A stretch of DNA of 64,000 nucleotides from Anolis sagrei (taxonomy: Eukaryota > Chordata > Lepidosauria > Squamata > Anolidae), in assembly GCF_037176765.1 (NCBI RefSeq), contig NC_090034.1:95952500-96016499 (forward strand). Direction: 5' to 3'. The notes beneath the pieces are model-generated. The model worked only from the letters and a program-made list of their open reading frames with translations, did not search any database and had not been told where the DNA came from. The translations under genes and the position numbers were made by a program. Of this stretch, positions 1 through 12,000 are shown piece after piece (the first letter of the stretch is position 1; the number at the start of each line of letters is the position of its first letter).

Positions 1-220
1 GAGAGCCACCCCACAAGGATATCATAATGGCCATTCATCCCCACTATCTTGCTATCCCGGTTCTGTCTTCCAGCCATATTGTTTCCATGGCACTTTGAGC
101 AGCAGCAGCAGGAAGTAACGGTGTCATCACACTCCCTGTGCCCACATTTTCAAACAGGATTTCATGGTAAAATCTGCTCCACCACCAATGACAAGGGAAC
201 CATATCATGTAAAAGAAGGT

Positions 221-226
221 TTTATT
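221..226 (-). promoter_or_regulatory. SAE1: SAE1 polyadenylation signal AATAAA
   Basis: The plus strand reads TTTATT, so the minus strand carries AATAAA about 160 bp past the SAE1 stop codon (385-387). It is the first canonical signal downstream of the stop, so the 3' UTR would be short (roughly 384 down to 200). Cleavage position is inferred. Confidence 0.7.
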
Positions 227-384
227 GAATACTGAGACAAAGGGCACCCAAGGTGGTGAGAGACAGACAGAGAGAGAGACATACACACACAGCTCCCCTT
301 AGCTTAAAGGTGCCCACTGCAGATGGAGGGAGGAGAATCTTTTTCAAAGGTTCTGGGATGGAGATTATCACTCACAGCCCAGAT

Positions 385-477
385 TCAAGTAGGAGCTAGA
401 CACTCCACGATCCCATTGCCCTTCATGCCATTGAAGAAGAAGAAATTGTTGAGGGGAGGATCCCGTTGAGAGAGGGC
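385..477 (-). CDS. SAE1: SAE1 exon 9 (last, coding part)
   Basis: Encodes residues 321-350: ALSQRDPPLNNFFFFNGMKG then NGIVECLAPT and TGA (387-385). Acceptor CTCTAG|GCC. It is out of reach of any longer open frame and was found by matching the human C-terminus. Confidence 0.95.
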   Translation of the reverse strand, partial: ALSQRDPPLNNFFFFNGMKGNGIVECLAPT

Positions 478-3400
478 CTAGAGGAGATAAAGAGGAGGCA
501 ACATAAAAGGTGCACGATATCACTCCATAAACAAGTCCCATTCCTTGATTTCAGAAGCTAAGCAGAGGTGGGCCTAGTTAGTGCTTGGACAGACACCACT
601 GTGGGGGAAATCCAGGTCCAATGGACAAAGAACCTGGTTCAGTATATGGCAACTTCCTATAGGTCCTTCAGCCCAGAGTGAAGAGTGCAAGAGGCAAAAG
701 GGCCACGTCGCATCTCCACTGCCAGCCAGGACACAGCAGAGGCATTTAAATTCTCCAGAGGGAGGCCCCCGCCCCCTTCGCTAGGAATGCTCAGCTTAGC
801 AGGGGATATGAGATACAGCTTGCAGCTGTGCTGGTGCGCATGGGTGAGGCAAGGAGGAAGAATCAAACTCTGGAGGAACTCGCCATCTGCAAAAGATAAC
901 TCTCCTATCAACTCCCTCCTCCAATTCAGGGCACCGACCCAGGGACACACGGAGAGGGAAGGAAAACTCTCCTCCTTCTTACCTTGACCACCTCTTGGCT
1001 AAGGACGCCTCCAACGACAGCACAGACGGGAGCCATTTCTGAGAAGCAGAAACTAAGAGAAACAACAACAAAGCAATAACCAGACATCAGACAATTTAGG
1101 GATATAAATCTTTGTTTACTTTGTTCTTTCATGTAGAGAACTACACATTTATTTATTCATTTACCTTATTTATACCCCACCATTATCTACCTCGAAGGGG
1201 ACTTACATATAGGCAATTATTCAATGCCTTAAAACACATACAATTCCAAAAACATTAAGATAAAATTACATTAAATTAAAATGAATACACATTAAGCATT
1301 TAAAAACATTTCACATTTCAAAAAGGAATTCCACATCTTATGTGACTGTGGAGCCGAACAGACAACTCTGCATCTGTATGCTTGTCCACTATGCCCTGCA
1401 TCATACACAGAGGAAGAATTGTTGGAGGCTACAGACAATGCCATTGCTGTTGCCCGTTTTTGGTCAAAAGATATTTAGCAATCTGTGCTCCTTCTATTTT
1501 TATCAGGTTTACACTAATTTATGCAATGTTTTTGATACAAAATAAATAAAAATAAATAATTTTTCAAAAAAAATTCATTTGAATGAGATTATGAGAATTG
1601 GAGTGCGTTTTGATTATTTTTCCATTTTAGGAATTTTTTCAGTAAAATTTATTTTTGATCAAAATATTGCAGAAAGGTGAGAGGGAAAAATCCAAAATAG
1701 TTGGGATTTGTTTTGCTCTTTGCAGAGATTGAGGATTTTATTAGTGGGATGATGCGGCACATTGGAATGTTTGCTCACTTCATTTTCCCACGTGAGAACA
1801 TTTCAGACCTTTTTTCACAGCTGAATTTGATCAAGGATGAGAAAAAGGTGTTTGCGTATTCTTAACATCAGGCATGGGCAAACTTCAGCCCTCCAGGTGT
1901 TTTGAACTTCAGCTCCCAGAAATCCCAGCCAGCTTACTGGCTGTTAGGAATTGTGGGAGTCAAAGTTCAAAACACATGGAGGGCCGAAGTTTGCCCATGT
2001 CTGCTTTAGTTTTTTGAAGATGACTTCCTGAAGGCACTCTTTGTGAAACTCTCAGACAAGGAGAGCACATCAGGCCAGGCACCTTGAGCAGGGAAGCGGA
2101 GCCAAGCGCATCCGTGGTCCACTGTAGCCCAGGCAACATAATCCCGTCCGATGTTATGCTCGATGCACCCAGGCAGCGGGCATTCCAGACACTCCGCTGC
2201 GGCCAGGGCAGGGTGCCCCCGCATGCCCCAGACAGCCTTGCTAAACATAGCCCCTGGCCGCTCATCCCCTCAGGGCAGGCCCACATTCCTCTCCCCCCAT
2301 TCTTGTCCAGGCCCCTTCTGAGTGGCATGCAGCAACATGCCGATGGAAGGGTCTGCATAGTCTGGCCAGTCCCCAAATGGGCACAAGCAAACTTGTTGCT
2401 GCCCACCTTTCTTATCCTTCTCCTTCCTCTGGAAGGAAGGGGGAATAAATTGCCTCTCCCTAAAGACCTCTAAGGGCAAAGAGGCCAAGCTTTTGCCTGA
2501 GACCTTGTGTAAAACCAAGGTCACCTGGCAACCACGAGGCTTCGAAGCATTGCAGCCTAGAGTGGTGCTGAGGTCCTGCCAGCAGATGCTGCCTCCGCAG
2601 CAGGTTCTTGGAGCGGAACACCATGCACACGCAGGAGAGCAGTTCAGCAGGGCAAGGCGTTCGCTAGCCATGCAAAACCCTCACCCCAGACACACACTGC
2701 TTTGTCTCCAGCTCAGACCCTTTGAGGAGGAGGAAGGGGCAGCTTTTCTGCCAGGGCCACTTTAGTGACACTTCCAAAAAAGACTCCAAATGCTGCCCCT
2801 GAAGCAGCTCTGGATGGAAGAGGAACAATGCAGTGTAGATCAGAACTTCCTAAACTGTGGGTTCTGACTCCACGTGGGCTCAATCTTGAGGTCCCAAAAA
2901 ATATGGCAACAGGGAAAGTTTTCTGAATGTCAACTAGCGGCTGTTTAAGCATTTACACCAATATGTTGTGTAGTGTTTTCTCTGCAGAAGAGGCTTCAGC
3001 TGTACTTCATGAAAAGGAAAATTAAAACTGTTTTCCAAATGCTGATTTGTTATCAAGAAATATTGGATTTCCTTTCTTTCTGTTAAATTTCACAGTGAAA
3101 TTTAACTGTGGATATGTGCTCTACTTGGGGTTTTCCTTGAAAACAGCCCAGAAATTTCAAGTGGTCCAACGGCCAGGTTGTTAACTGGTGCTCCTTACAG
3201 AGAGAGGTCAACCCTCCTGTTTTAGGAGCTCCATTGGCTGCCGTTCATTTTCCGGTCCCAATTCAAGGTGCAGGTGCTTACCTACAAAGCCCTAAACGGT
3301 TTGGGACCTGCCTACCCGCGTGACCGCATCTCCGTATACGAACCCACATGATCTCTCCGATCATCTGGAGAGGCCCTGCTCACGATCCCACCGGCTACAA

Positions 3401-6400
3401 AGCGCGATTGGTGGGGACGAGGGACAGAGCCTTCTCTGTGGTGGCCCCCCGACTATGGAACTCTCTCCACAAGGACATCAGACAAGCCCCAACATTGGCA
3501 GTCTTTAGGAAGAGCTTGAAGATGTGGCTGTTACAGTGTGCCTTCCCAGAATAGGAATCTCCTAGCATCATGTCCCAAATGCACTTTATTAGAGATTTAA
3601 GATTGACTGCACCCCGCACTTGTCTCCAAAAACCTACCCATTTCACCTGTCATTTCCAGCATTTTTAAATCTTTATTCATTACATTTGGCCCGGCCTCAG
3701 TTATATATGCGTCGTGGTGTTATTATCTAATGTTTATTGCTATTGTTTTTAATGTTTATTGTTTTGCTTTATGAGTATTTATTGTTGTATTGCTATGCTG
3801 TTGTTTTATTGATGTGTTGGGACTTGGCTTCTTGTAAGCCGCACCGAGTCCTTCGGGAGATGTTAGCGGGGTATAAATAAAGGTTAATAATAATAATAAT
3901 AATATATCAATATGGGACACAAGAGTAGACAAGCCACGTTGAACTGTCACTTTCTCTTTGTCAGCCAGAAACCTAAATACCCTTTGCGAACATGAAGCCG
4001 TTGCGATGACGTTTGGCCGACTTGGCTTCTTTCTTACTAGCTAAGAAAGGAAGATCATATAGACAATAAAGTTGAACCCGTGTAGGATTAGAAGGAAGTC
4101 ACAAAATTTTTATTTTTATTTTCATCTTTATCTTTAAAATAATATATATATGTGTGTGTTTTTTTTCTTTTTTTACACTTCTGTCCTCTTGTTTTCCTAC
4201 TTTTCTTCAAAATACTATGTTCTCCCACTTTACTTGGAAATTATATATTTTTCTTTATACCAAATAAAAATTTATTTTAAAAAAAGAAATATTGGATTTT
4301 ATACCTATTTTACATGCCAATATAACCAGGGTCATGTAAAAACTTATCAGACTGGAAAAGTTGAAGAAACCCCAGTCTAGATACAGTCTCCAAAATTCAG
4401 GCAGGCTACTGTTAGGCCACCAGTCAAATTGGCTATGATGGTACTGCGACCAAAGTATGCTGGATACATGAACAGTTTCCATGGACTTATTTCTGATGGT
4501 CTTAGGAACCCCTTTGGCAGAGAAGGCTGAAGATCTCTCAGCTTGCCCTTCTTTTCCTTTTTGGAAACAGACGGCAAATCCTCCCACCAAAAGCTGTGAT
4601 TGGCCAGTCATTCAGCTGGCCTCTCAGCCAAAGGGGGGGCTGTTTCTGAGAGCAAGGAGGGAAGAGCAGGCATGCCCAGGACATGGTAGCGTGGTGAGTA
4701 GGTGTGGGTAAGGGAGAGGGAGAGCTCACGAGGCTGGAGGGAGGCTCATGCAGGTGACTCTCTTCCAGGCAGAGGGGAAAGTGCTGTGCGACATGGGACT
4801 GTGAGTAGCCCAGCAGCATCAGGAGGAGGAGCAGCAGCAGCTTGGGTAATTTGTAACACTATTTATTAGAAATAAGTCAGTTTTTCTTATGGTTTTTATT
4901 AATGCTCCCACTAGAAAATGCATAAGGATGTGGGTGAACTACAACTCCCAAATCATGGTCAATCCTCCCCAAATTCCACCAGTATTCACAGTTGGCCATT
5001 TTGGGTCTGTGTGCCAAGTTTGGACCAGATCCATCATTGTTTGGGTTCACAGTGCTCTCTGGATGTCGGTGAACTACAACTCCAAAATTCAAGGTCAATG
5101 CCCACCAAACCCTTTCAGTATTTTCCATTGGGAGTTCTGTGTACCAGTTTGATTCAGTTTCATCACTGGAGGAGTTCAGAATGCTCTTTGATTATAGGTG
5201 GACTATAAATCTCAGCAACTACAACTCCCAAATGACAAAACCACCCCCTCACCCTACCAGTATTCAAATCTGGATGCATTGGGTATATGTGCCAAACTTG
5301 GTCCAGTAAAGGAAAATACATCCTGCATATCAGGTATTTACACTACAATTCATAACAGTAGCAAACGTACAGTAATGAAGTAGCAATGAAAATAATGTTA
5401 TGGTTGGGGGTCACAACAACATGAGAAACTGTATTAAGGGGTTGCGGCATTTGGAAGGTTGAGAACCACTGCCTTAAGGGAAGAAGAACCAAATGGAGGC
5501 AGCTACTCACCTGACAAAGTCATCAGGGAGCAGATCGCTCTCAATATCGAGTGAGGCCAGCACTGCGTTACGCATCTGTAGGAGAGTCTCAGAGTCCTCT
5601 GTGCAGCTTTGAGTGGACGGATCTCGGCCCTTTTCTGACCGGAATTTCAGGAGCACTGGAAGATAATTGTGTAGGATGAGAAAGCACTTTTAAAAAGGTA
5701 GCAGCAACGCACACCAATGCCCCACAAACCTGTAATGTTGTTGATAGTTTCCATTTGCATTATGGCCAGAATCCTACTAGTGACAGACACAAGCATAATT
5801 CTACTGCAAGGACCACTATCCTTGCCATCTCAAGGCCACTGTGTTGCTGGTTGTTGCAACTCAGAGTAGGCTTCACCTTGCTCCCAAAACAACACCACAC
5901 CAGAGCTGTAGATTTTGTAGTTTATTGAGGAAAAACAAAGTCAAAACATAGAGTAAGCAATGCAAAGTTCCAAAGACAAAGGTTAAATGCAAAAACACAG
6001 TTCTCAAGATCCAAAGGCAAAAACATGAAGCATAATCCTTGAGGCAATGACCAAACAGGAGTCCATGCTAAAACAGTGAAACACAAGATCCAAAATACCA
6101 AAAGCGTGCTGCTTAAAGCCAAGGTTAATCCATAGAAGCTTGCATGGAAAGAGCCACGTTGAACTGTCACTTTCTCTTTGTCAGCCAGAAACCTAAATAC
6201 CCTTTGCGAACATGAAGCCGTTGCGATGACGTTTGGCCGACTTGGCTTCTTTCTTACTAGCTAAGCGTGAACTCCTCCTGACCCTCCAATCTAAGCGTTC
6301 TTGCCTGCTCATTAATTCACTATCTTCAATGTTCTCTTTATCTATTTGGTCCAGCTGGACCAAATCACAGTGGGAAGGCTGAGCAGGCGAAGACAACTCC

Positions 6401-8580
6401 ACCTGGCCGTTATCTAGCTCACTGGCATTCTTTTCCCTTGAGAACTGACTTGTTGTCTCTCCTGTTGCACTGTCTGAGACAGGCACAGAAACAGGCCCAG
6501 AAATCTGAATCCCATCATCCTCTTCATCAGGGAACTCTGGTGGCTCACAAGACCCACAGGGTTCAGGTTCAGACTCAGAATAAAACTGAGCCACAACACT
6601 GGTGGGGACTACAAGGGAACAGAGAATGGTTTGGCTATGGCCCCACATCCAGACAAAGATAGTTAACACTAGAAGCAATCTAAAAAGGTGAGTGAAACTG
6701 AAGTTTCATTTTCAACAGTGATGTTGATTATTTTTCAGCAAGGCTTGTTCTTTGTTGTTGTTTATTCGTTCAGTCGCTTCCGACTCATCATGACCTCATG
6801 GACCAGCCCACGTCAGAGCTCCCTGTTGGCCGTCGCCACCTCCAGCTCCTTCAAGGACAAGCCAGTCACTTCAAGGATAGCTCCATCCATCTTGCCCTTG
6901 GTCGGCAAGTACTTCATCTTGGCCTCTACTATCCTTCCCTCGAATGAGCAGTCGGGCTTTCTTTCCAGGAGTATGGAGTGGTTGGATCTTCTCGCTCTCC
7001 AGAGCACTCTCAAAACTTTCCTCCAACACCACAGTTCAAAAGCATCTATCTTCTTTTGCTCAGCCTTCCTTAAGTTCCAGCTCTCACATCCGTAGGTAAC
7101 TACGGAAAATACCATTGCTTCAACTATGCGGATCTTTGTTGCCAGTGTGATGTCTCTACTCTTCACTATTTTATCGAGATTGGTCATTGCTCTCCTCCCA
7201 AGAAGTAAGCGTCTCCTGATTTCCTGGCTGCAGTCTGCGTCTGCAGTAATCTTTGCACCTAGAAATACAAAGTCTGTCACTGCCTCCACGTTTTCTCCCT
7301 CTATTTCCCAGTTGTCAATCATTCTTGTTGCCATAATCTTGGGGTTTTTTGTGATGTTCAGCTGCAACCCAGCTTTTGCACTTTCTTCTTTTACCTTGAT
7401 TAGAAGGCTCCTCAGCTCCTCCTCGCTTTCGGCCATCAAAGTGCAAGGTGGCTTGCAGTTAAACATAAAAAAACCCAAGATTGTGGCAACCAGACTGATT
7501 GATAACTGGCAAATAGAGGGAGAAAACATGGAGGCAGTGACAGACTTTTATTTCTAGGTGCAAAGATCACTGCAGACACAGACTGCAGCCAGGAAATCAG
7601 AAGACGTTTACTTCTTGGGAGGAGAACAATGACCATTCTTGATAAAATAGTGAAGAGTAGAGATCACACAGGCAACGAAGATCCACGTAGTTAAAGCAGT
7701 GGTATTCCCCATAGTAACCTGTGGATGCAAGAGCTGAACTATAAGGAAGGCTGAGCGAAGGAAGAAAGACACTTTTGAACTGTAGTGTTGGAGAAAAATT
7801 CTGAGAGTGCCTTGGACCACAAGAAGATCAAACCAGTCCATCCTCCAGGAAATAATGGCCGACTGTTCACTGGAGGGAAGGATATTAGAGGCGAAGATGG
7901 AGTACTTCAGCCACATAATGATAAGATAGGAAAGCCTGGAGAAGATAGTGATGCTGGGTAAAAGGAAGGAAAAAGGAAGAGGGGCCGGCCAAGGGCAAGA
8001 TAGATAGATGTTATTCTTGAAGTAACTGGCTTGATCTTGAAGGAGCTGGCGTGGACTTGTCCAGGAGGTCACGAAGAGTCAGAAGCGACTGAACAATTAA
8101 ACAACAAATGACTACCACTAAACATATACTATGCTTACAACAACAATGCCTACTCTATGAGCCTCACTCTCCGCCTAGATGTTTTTACTTCTTCATAACA
8201 AGGATCATGTAATTTTAATATTTATACTAGGATATTTTAATGCCTTGTCTTAATGTATAAATGTTATTTATGTTATATGTTTAATGGTTTTAATAATTTT
8301 AATTCATAGTCTTAGTTATATGTTATTGTTTAGTTATGATTTTTTTTACATGGATGTTGGCATTGAATTTTTGGCATTAGTATGTTGTAAACCACCTTGA
8401 ATCCCCCCAGGGTTGAGAAAGGTGGTATATAAATATAGTAAGTAAATAAATAAATACATAAAAAAACAAATAAATTATGTAGATATGCAGGATCATAGAA
8501 CTGAAAGAGACCACATGTGCCATCCAGTCCAAGCCCCGACCATGCAGGAAAAGCACAATCAGAGGGGGATACAACTGCAT

Positions 8581-8614
<34 letters not shown>

Positions 8615-9000
8615 GCTATATAAATAAAAATGTAATGTTCATTTGTGGGATTAACATAACTCAAAAGCCACTGGACGAAATTTGGACACTGTACCCCTAA
8701 CAGACCAACAAGTGACCATCACTCAAAAAACCCTCCCAAAATACAGCAGAAAGGACTTAAAACCTCAAAAATGCTAAATGATGATACAGCGCATGTGCAA
8801 AAATGACAGCTCCCAGCATCCCCTAGACCAGGCCCTTTAGGGGAGGAGGATGCTCCAAATGCACTGCTTCCAAGCTGCAAGCTAGCTTCTCCTTGGATTT
8901 CTTTGAGAGCATCCCAATTATTGCGTATTTCCAATTTCCTATTCCTGGACTGCAACTCCCAGCAATCCTCCAGATAGTTAAATATATAGATTAGATATAT

Positions 9001-9046
<46 letters not shown>

Positions 9047-12000
9047 GGTAGATAGATCAATAAGGAGGACTGCTGGGAGTTACAGTCCAAGAATAAGTAG
9101 AGAAGGAAGAAAGGAGAGAAAGAAAAAGGGAGGGGAAGGAAGGAGGGAACGAGAGAAGGAAAATAGAAAAGGGAAGGGAAGGAAGGCAGGACAGAAAGAA
9201 AGGAGAGAAAGAAGGAGGGAAGGTTGGCCACAACAACCCATGGTGGGTACAGCTAGTAATAATAATAATGTTTATTTATTTCCTGACTCCTCTGGGACTT
9301 GAGGTGGCTTACAACATTAATAATACAATAAAGTGCAATACAGTATAATACATAAAATGGAATAAACAGTAACATATCCAGTTGATATAAAACACAATAT
9401 ACAGCACAATACAGTATGTTTTTGAACTTTGCAGCAGTAACTCTGCAAAGTAACTCTTTTCTGCCAGGCTACTGCCCTTGTGCATAATAACGGCTTGGGA
9501 ATGCATCCCAACTGTAGCTCTGTGTCCCCAGCTATTGATTGGTTGCAGTGGTGCATCCAGACCCATCCGAACTGCTCTTGATCCATAAGAAGGATGGACA
9601 AACCATATGCCCAGGAATGATCCTAGGTGTACTTTTGCTGCCATTCTGCTACCTGGCAGACCCTTGCTATTGAACACTCGAGGTGATCAGCTGGACACAG
9701 TAAGAAGCAACCATCTCTTCTTGTAAATGTGCTGATAGAGATGTATCCTCTGCCAGCACAATATAGGATCCTGCCAATTTTGTTGACTGTTATGTAATTT
9801 TGCTTGAAAGCTTTGCCTGAAATTTCTGTTTGAATTGGGAGCTTTTTTGTATCGATATGAAACCAGCATTTATTTGGCTGGTTGGAAGTTTAAAGCTTGT
9901 AGAAGAACAAGCCTTGGACCACGAGGGAAGGATAGTAGAGGCCAAGATGAAGTACTTTGGCTACATCATGAGAAGAAAGGAAAGCTTAGAGAAGACAATG
10001 ATGCTGGGGAAAATGGAAGGAAAAAGGAAGAGGAGCCGACCAAGGGCAAGATGGATGGATGGCATCCTTGAAGTGACTGGATTGACCTTGAAGGAGCTGG
10101 AGGTGGTGATGGCCGACAGGGAGCTCTGGCGTGGGTTGGACCATAAGGTCACAAAGAGTCAGAAACGACTGAACGAATGAACAACAAGCCACTTTGTACA
10201 CTTTCTTCTTTCACCATGGTTAAAGCTCCTCCTTGCTTTCAGACATCAAAGTGGTATCATCTTCATATCTAAGGTTGGTAATATTTTGTCCAGCAATTTT
10301 AACTCCAGCCTTGAATTTGTCAAGCCCCACACGTCACACGATGTGTTTTGCATACAAGTTGAATAGGTAGGGTGAGCGTATACACCCCTGCCATACTCCT
10401 TTCCCAATCTTGAACCAGTCTGTTGTTCCCTGGTCTGTTGCTACTTGGTCATTATACAGATCCCTCAGGAGACGGACGAGCTGATTTGGTATGCCCACAC
10501 CACCAAGAACTTGCCACAATTTATTATGATCCACACCGTCAAAGGCTTTAGAATAGTCAATAAAACAGAAATAGATGTTTTCCTGAAACTTCCTGCCTTC
10601 CTCCATTATCCAGCAAATGTTTACAATTTGGCAGCCGTAGTGAAGATGATTGCTGTAGATTACGTTGTATTAGTTGTAATTACCTTTTACACCAAGAACA
10701 CGTATTTGCATGGTTTTGTTTTTGTTAATGGAGGGGATGGTTTGTCTAGTGTTTTACATATTTGATGGTTTGTCTGTTTGCTCTTGTTGCATAAAAATTA
10801 CATTTTTAAAAAAGCAAGGGTGTCACTATCTCTGGAACCCATTTGGACAATCTGTATCATTTCTACTGGTTCACCTCTATGGAAAAAATGAGGATACTTT
10901 GCTTCAGACAGTCAGATTCTGGTGAGGGGTAAAGGACAACATACCGGCTGCTTTAGAGCCAACCAACATAACCCTATGTAACCCAAGACAGAACAAGGCA
11001 CAACCCACCACCCTTTTCACTCCAAGAATAGGCACACCCACCCGTCCCATATTCATAGAAGAGAGCTGGGTCCTTGTCATCCTAAGAGATGAATGCCTGG
11101 ACTGTTCCAGGAACAGTGCCCTAAAGCCCCTTGGTTTGTCTCAGCTGTACGCATCCTGGACCACCCTGCTGCTCCTCAGAGCACAAGGCGCTCACATGTC
11201 TGCCAGCTGGACACAGCCCCATTGTTTGTGGTGGTCAGGAGTCATGTGATCTTAAAGGGCCGCCACGTGATTAGCTATCAACACAGCCCTGATGTTCCCA
11301 ACATTTCAACAGAGAGGCTACTTCCAAGCATGTGCTCACGCAGCCTCAGCGGAGTATCTTACCTCGGAGGAGGAAGTAATCTGTTGTGATGCGCTTCACA
11401 GCGGCCTTGGCCTTCTCACTGCTCCAGCTAAGAGATAGGGCCTCTTTCAGAAGGCAGAAAGTCACACGCTGGAAGAGAAACATAAAAAAGGCAGAAAGAG
11501 GATAGATAAGATGGGTGAGTGGCCAAGGAGATAGCAGCAAACTGGAATTTCTCCAAACCAATATGGGGAGGGAGGGGTGCACTACAGAACTGGTAGGAAG
11601 TACGGAATCTTTTGAACACGCATACACAAAATAATCCACCCCTGGCATTTTGTGTAACATTAGAAACACATCTTGGCTCACTGGCTTACGAGGAGGAGGA
11701 ATAGTACCGTATTTTCCGGCATATAAGACAACTGGGCGTATAAGATGACCCCCACCTCCTAACTTTTCCAGTTAAAGCATAGTTTGGAATATACTCGCCG
11801 TATAAGACTACCCCTCTTCCAACGCACACCAAATAAAAACTTTAAAAGCATTAGATTTGATTTCAATATGGTAATTCTCCTATTACTGTCCCTCCTTCTC
11901 TGCCTCTAAGATCTCACACATTGTCATTCACTCAATTAGCCTGTGATAAGGCCAAAGTTTTGGGAAAGGAACCAATGAGTACACACAAAGCAAGCAGTAC

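Noticed and set aside
6193-6678. 161-codon minus-strand open frame with acidic and basic runs
   Set aside because: It lies mostly within the solo LTR (5852-6598), so it is treated as a chance frame in a fossil repeat.
8987-9230. Possible CRISPR-like array (regular short repeats)
   Set aside because: Plain GATA and GA-rich microsatellites without spacers; the genome is eukaryotic.
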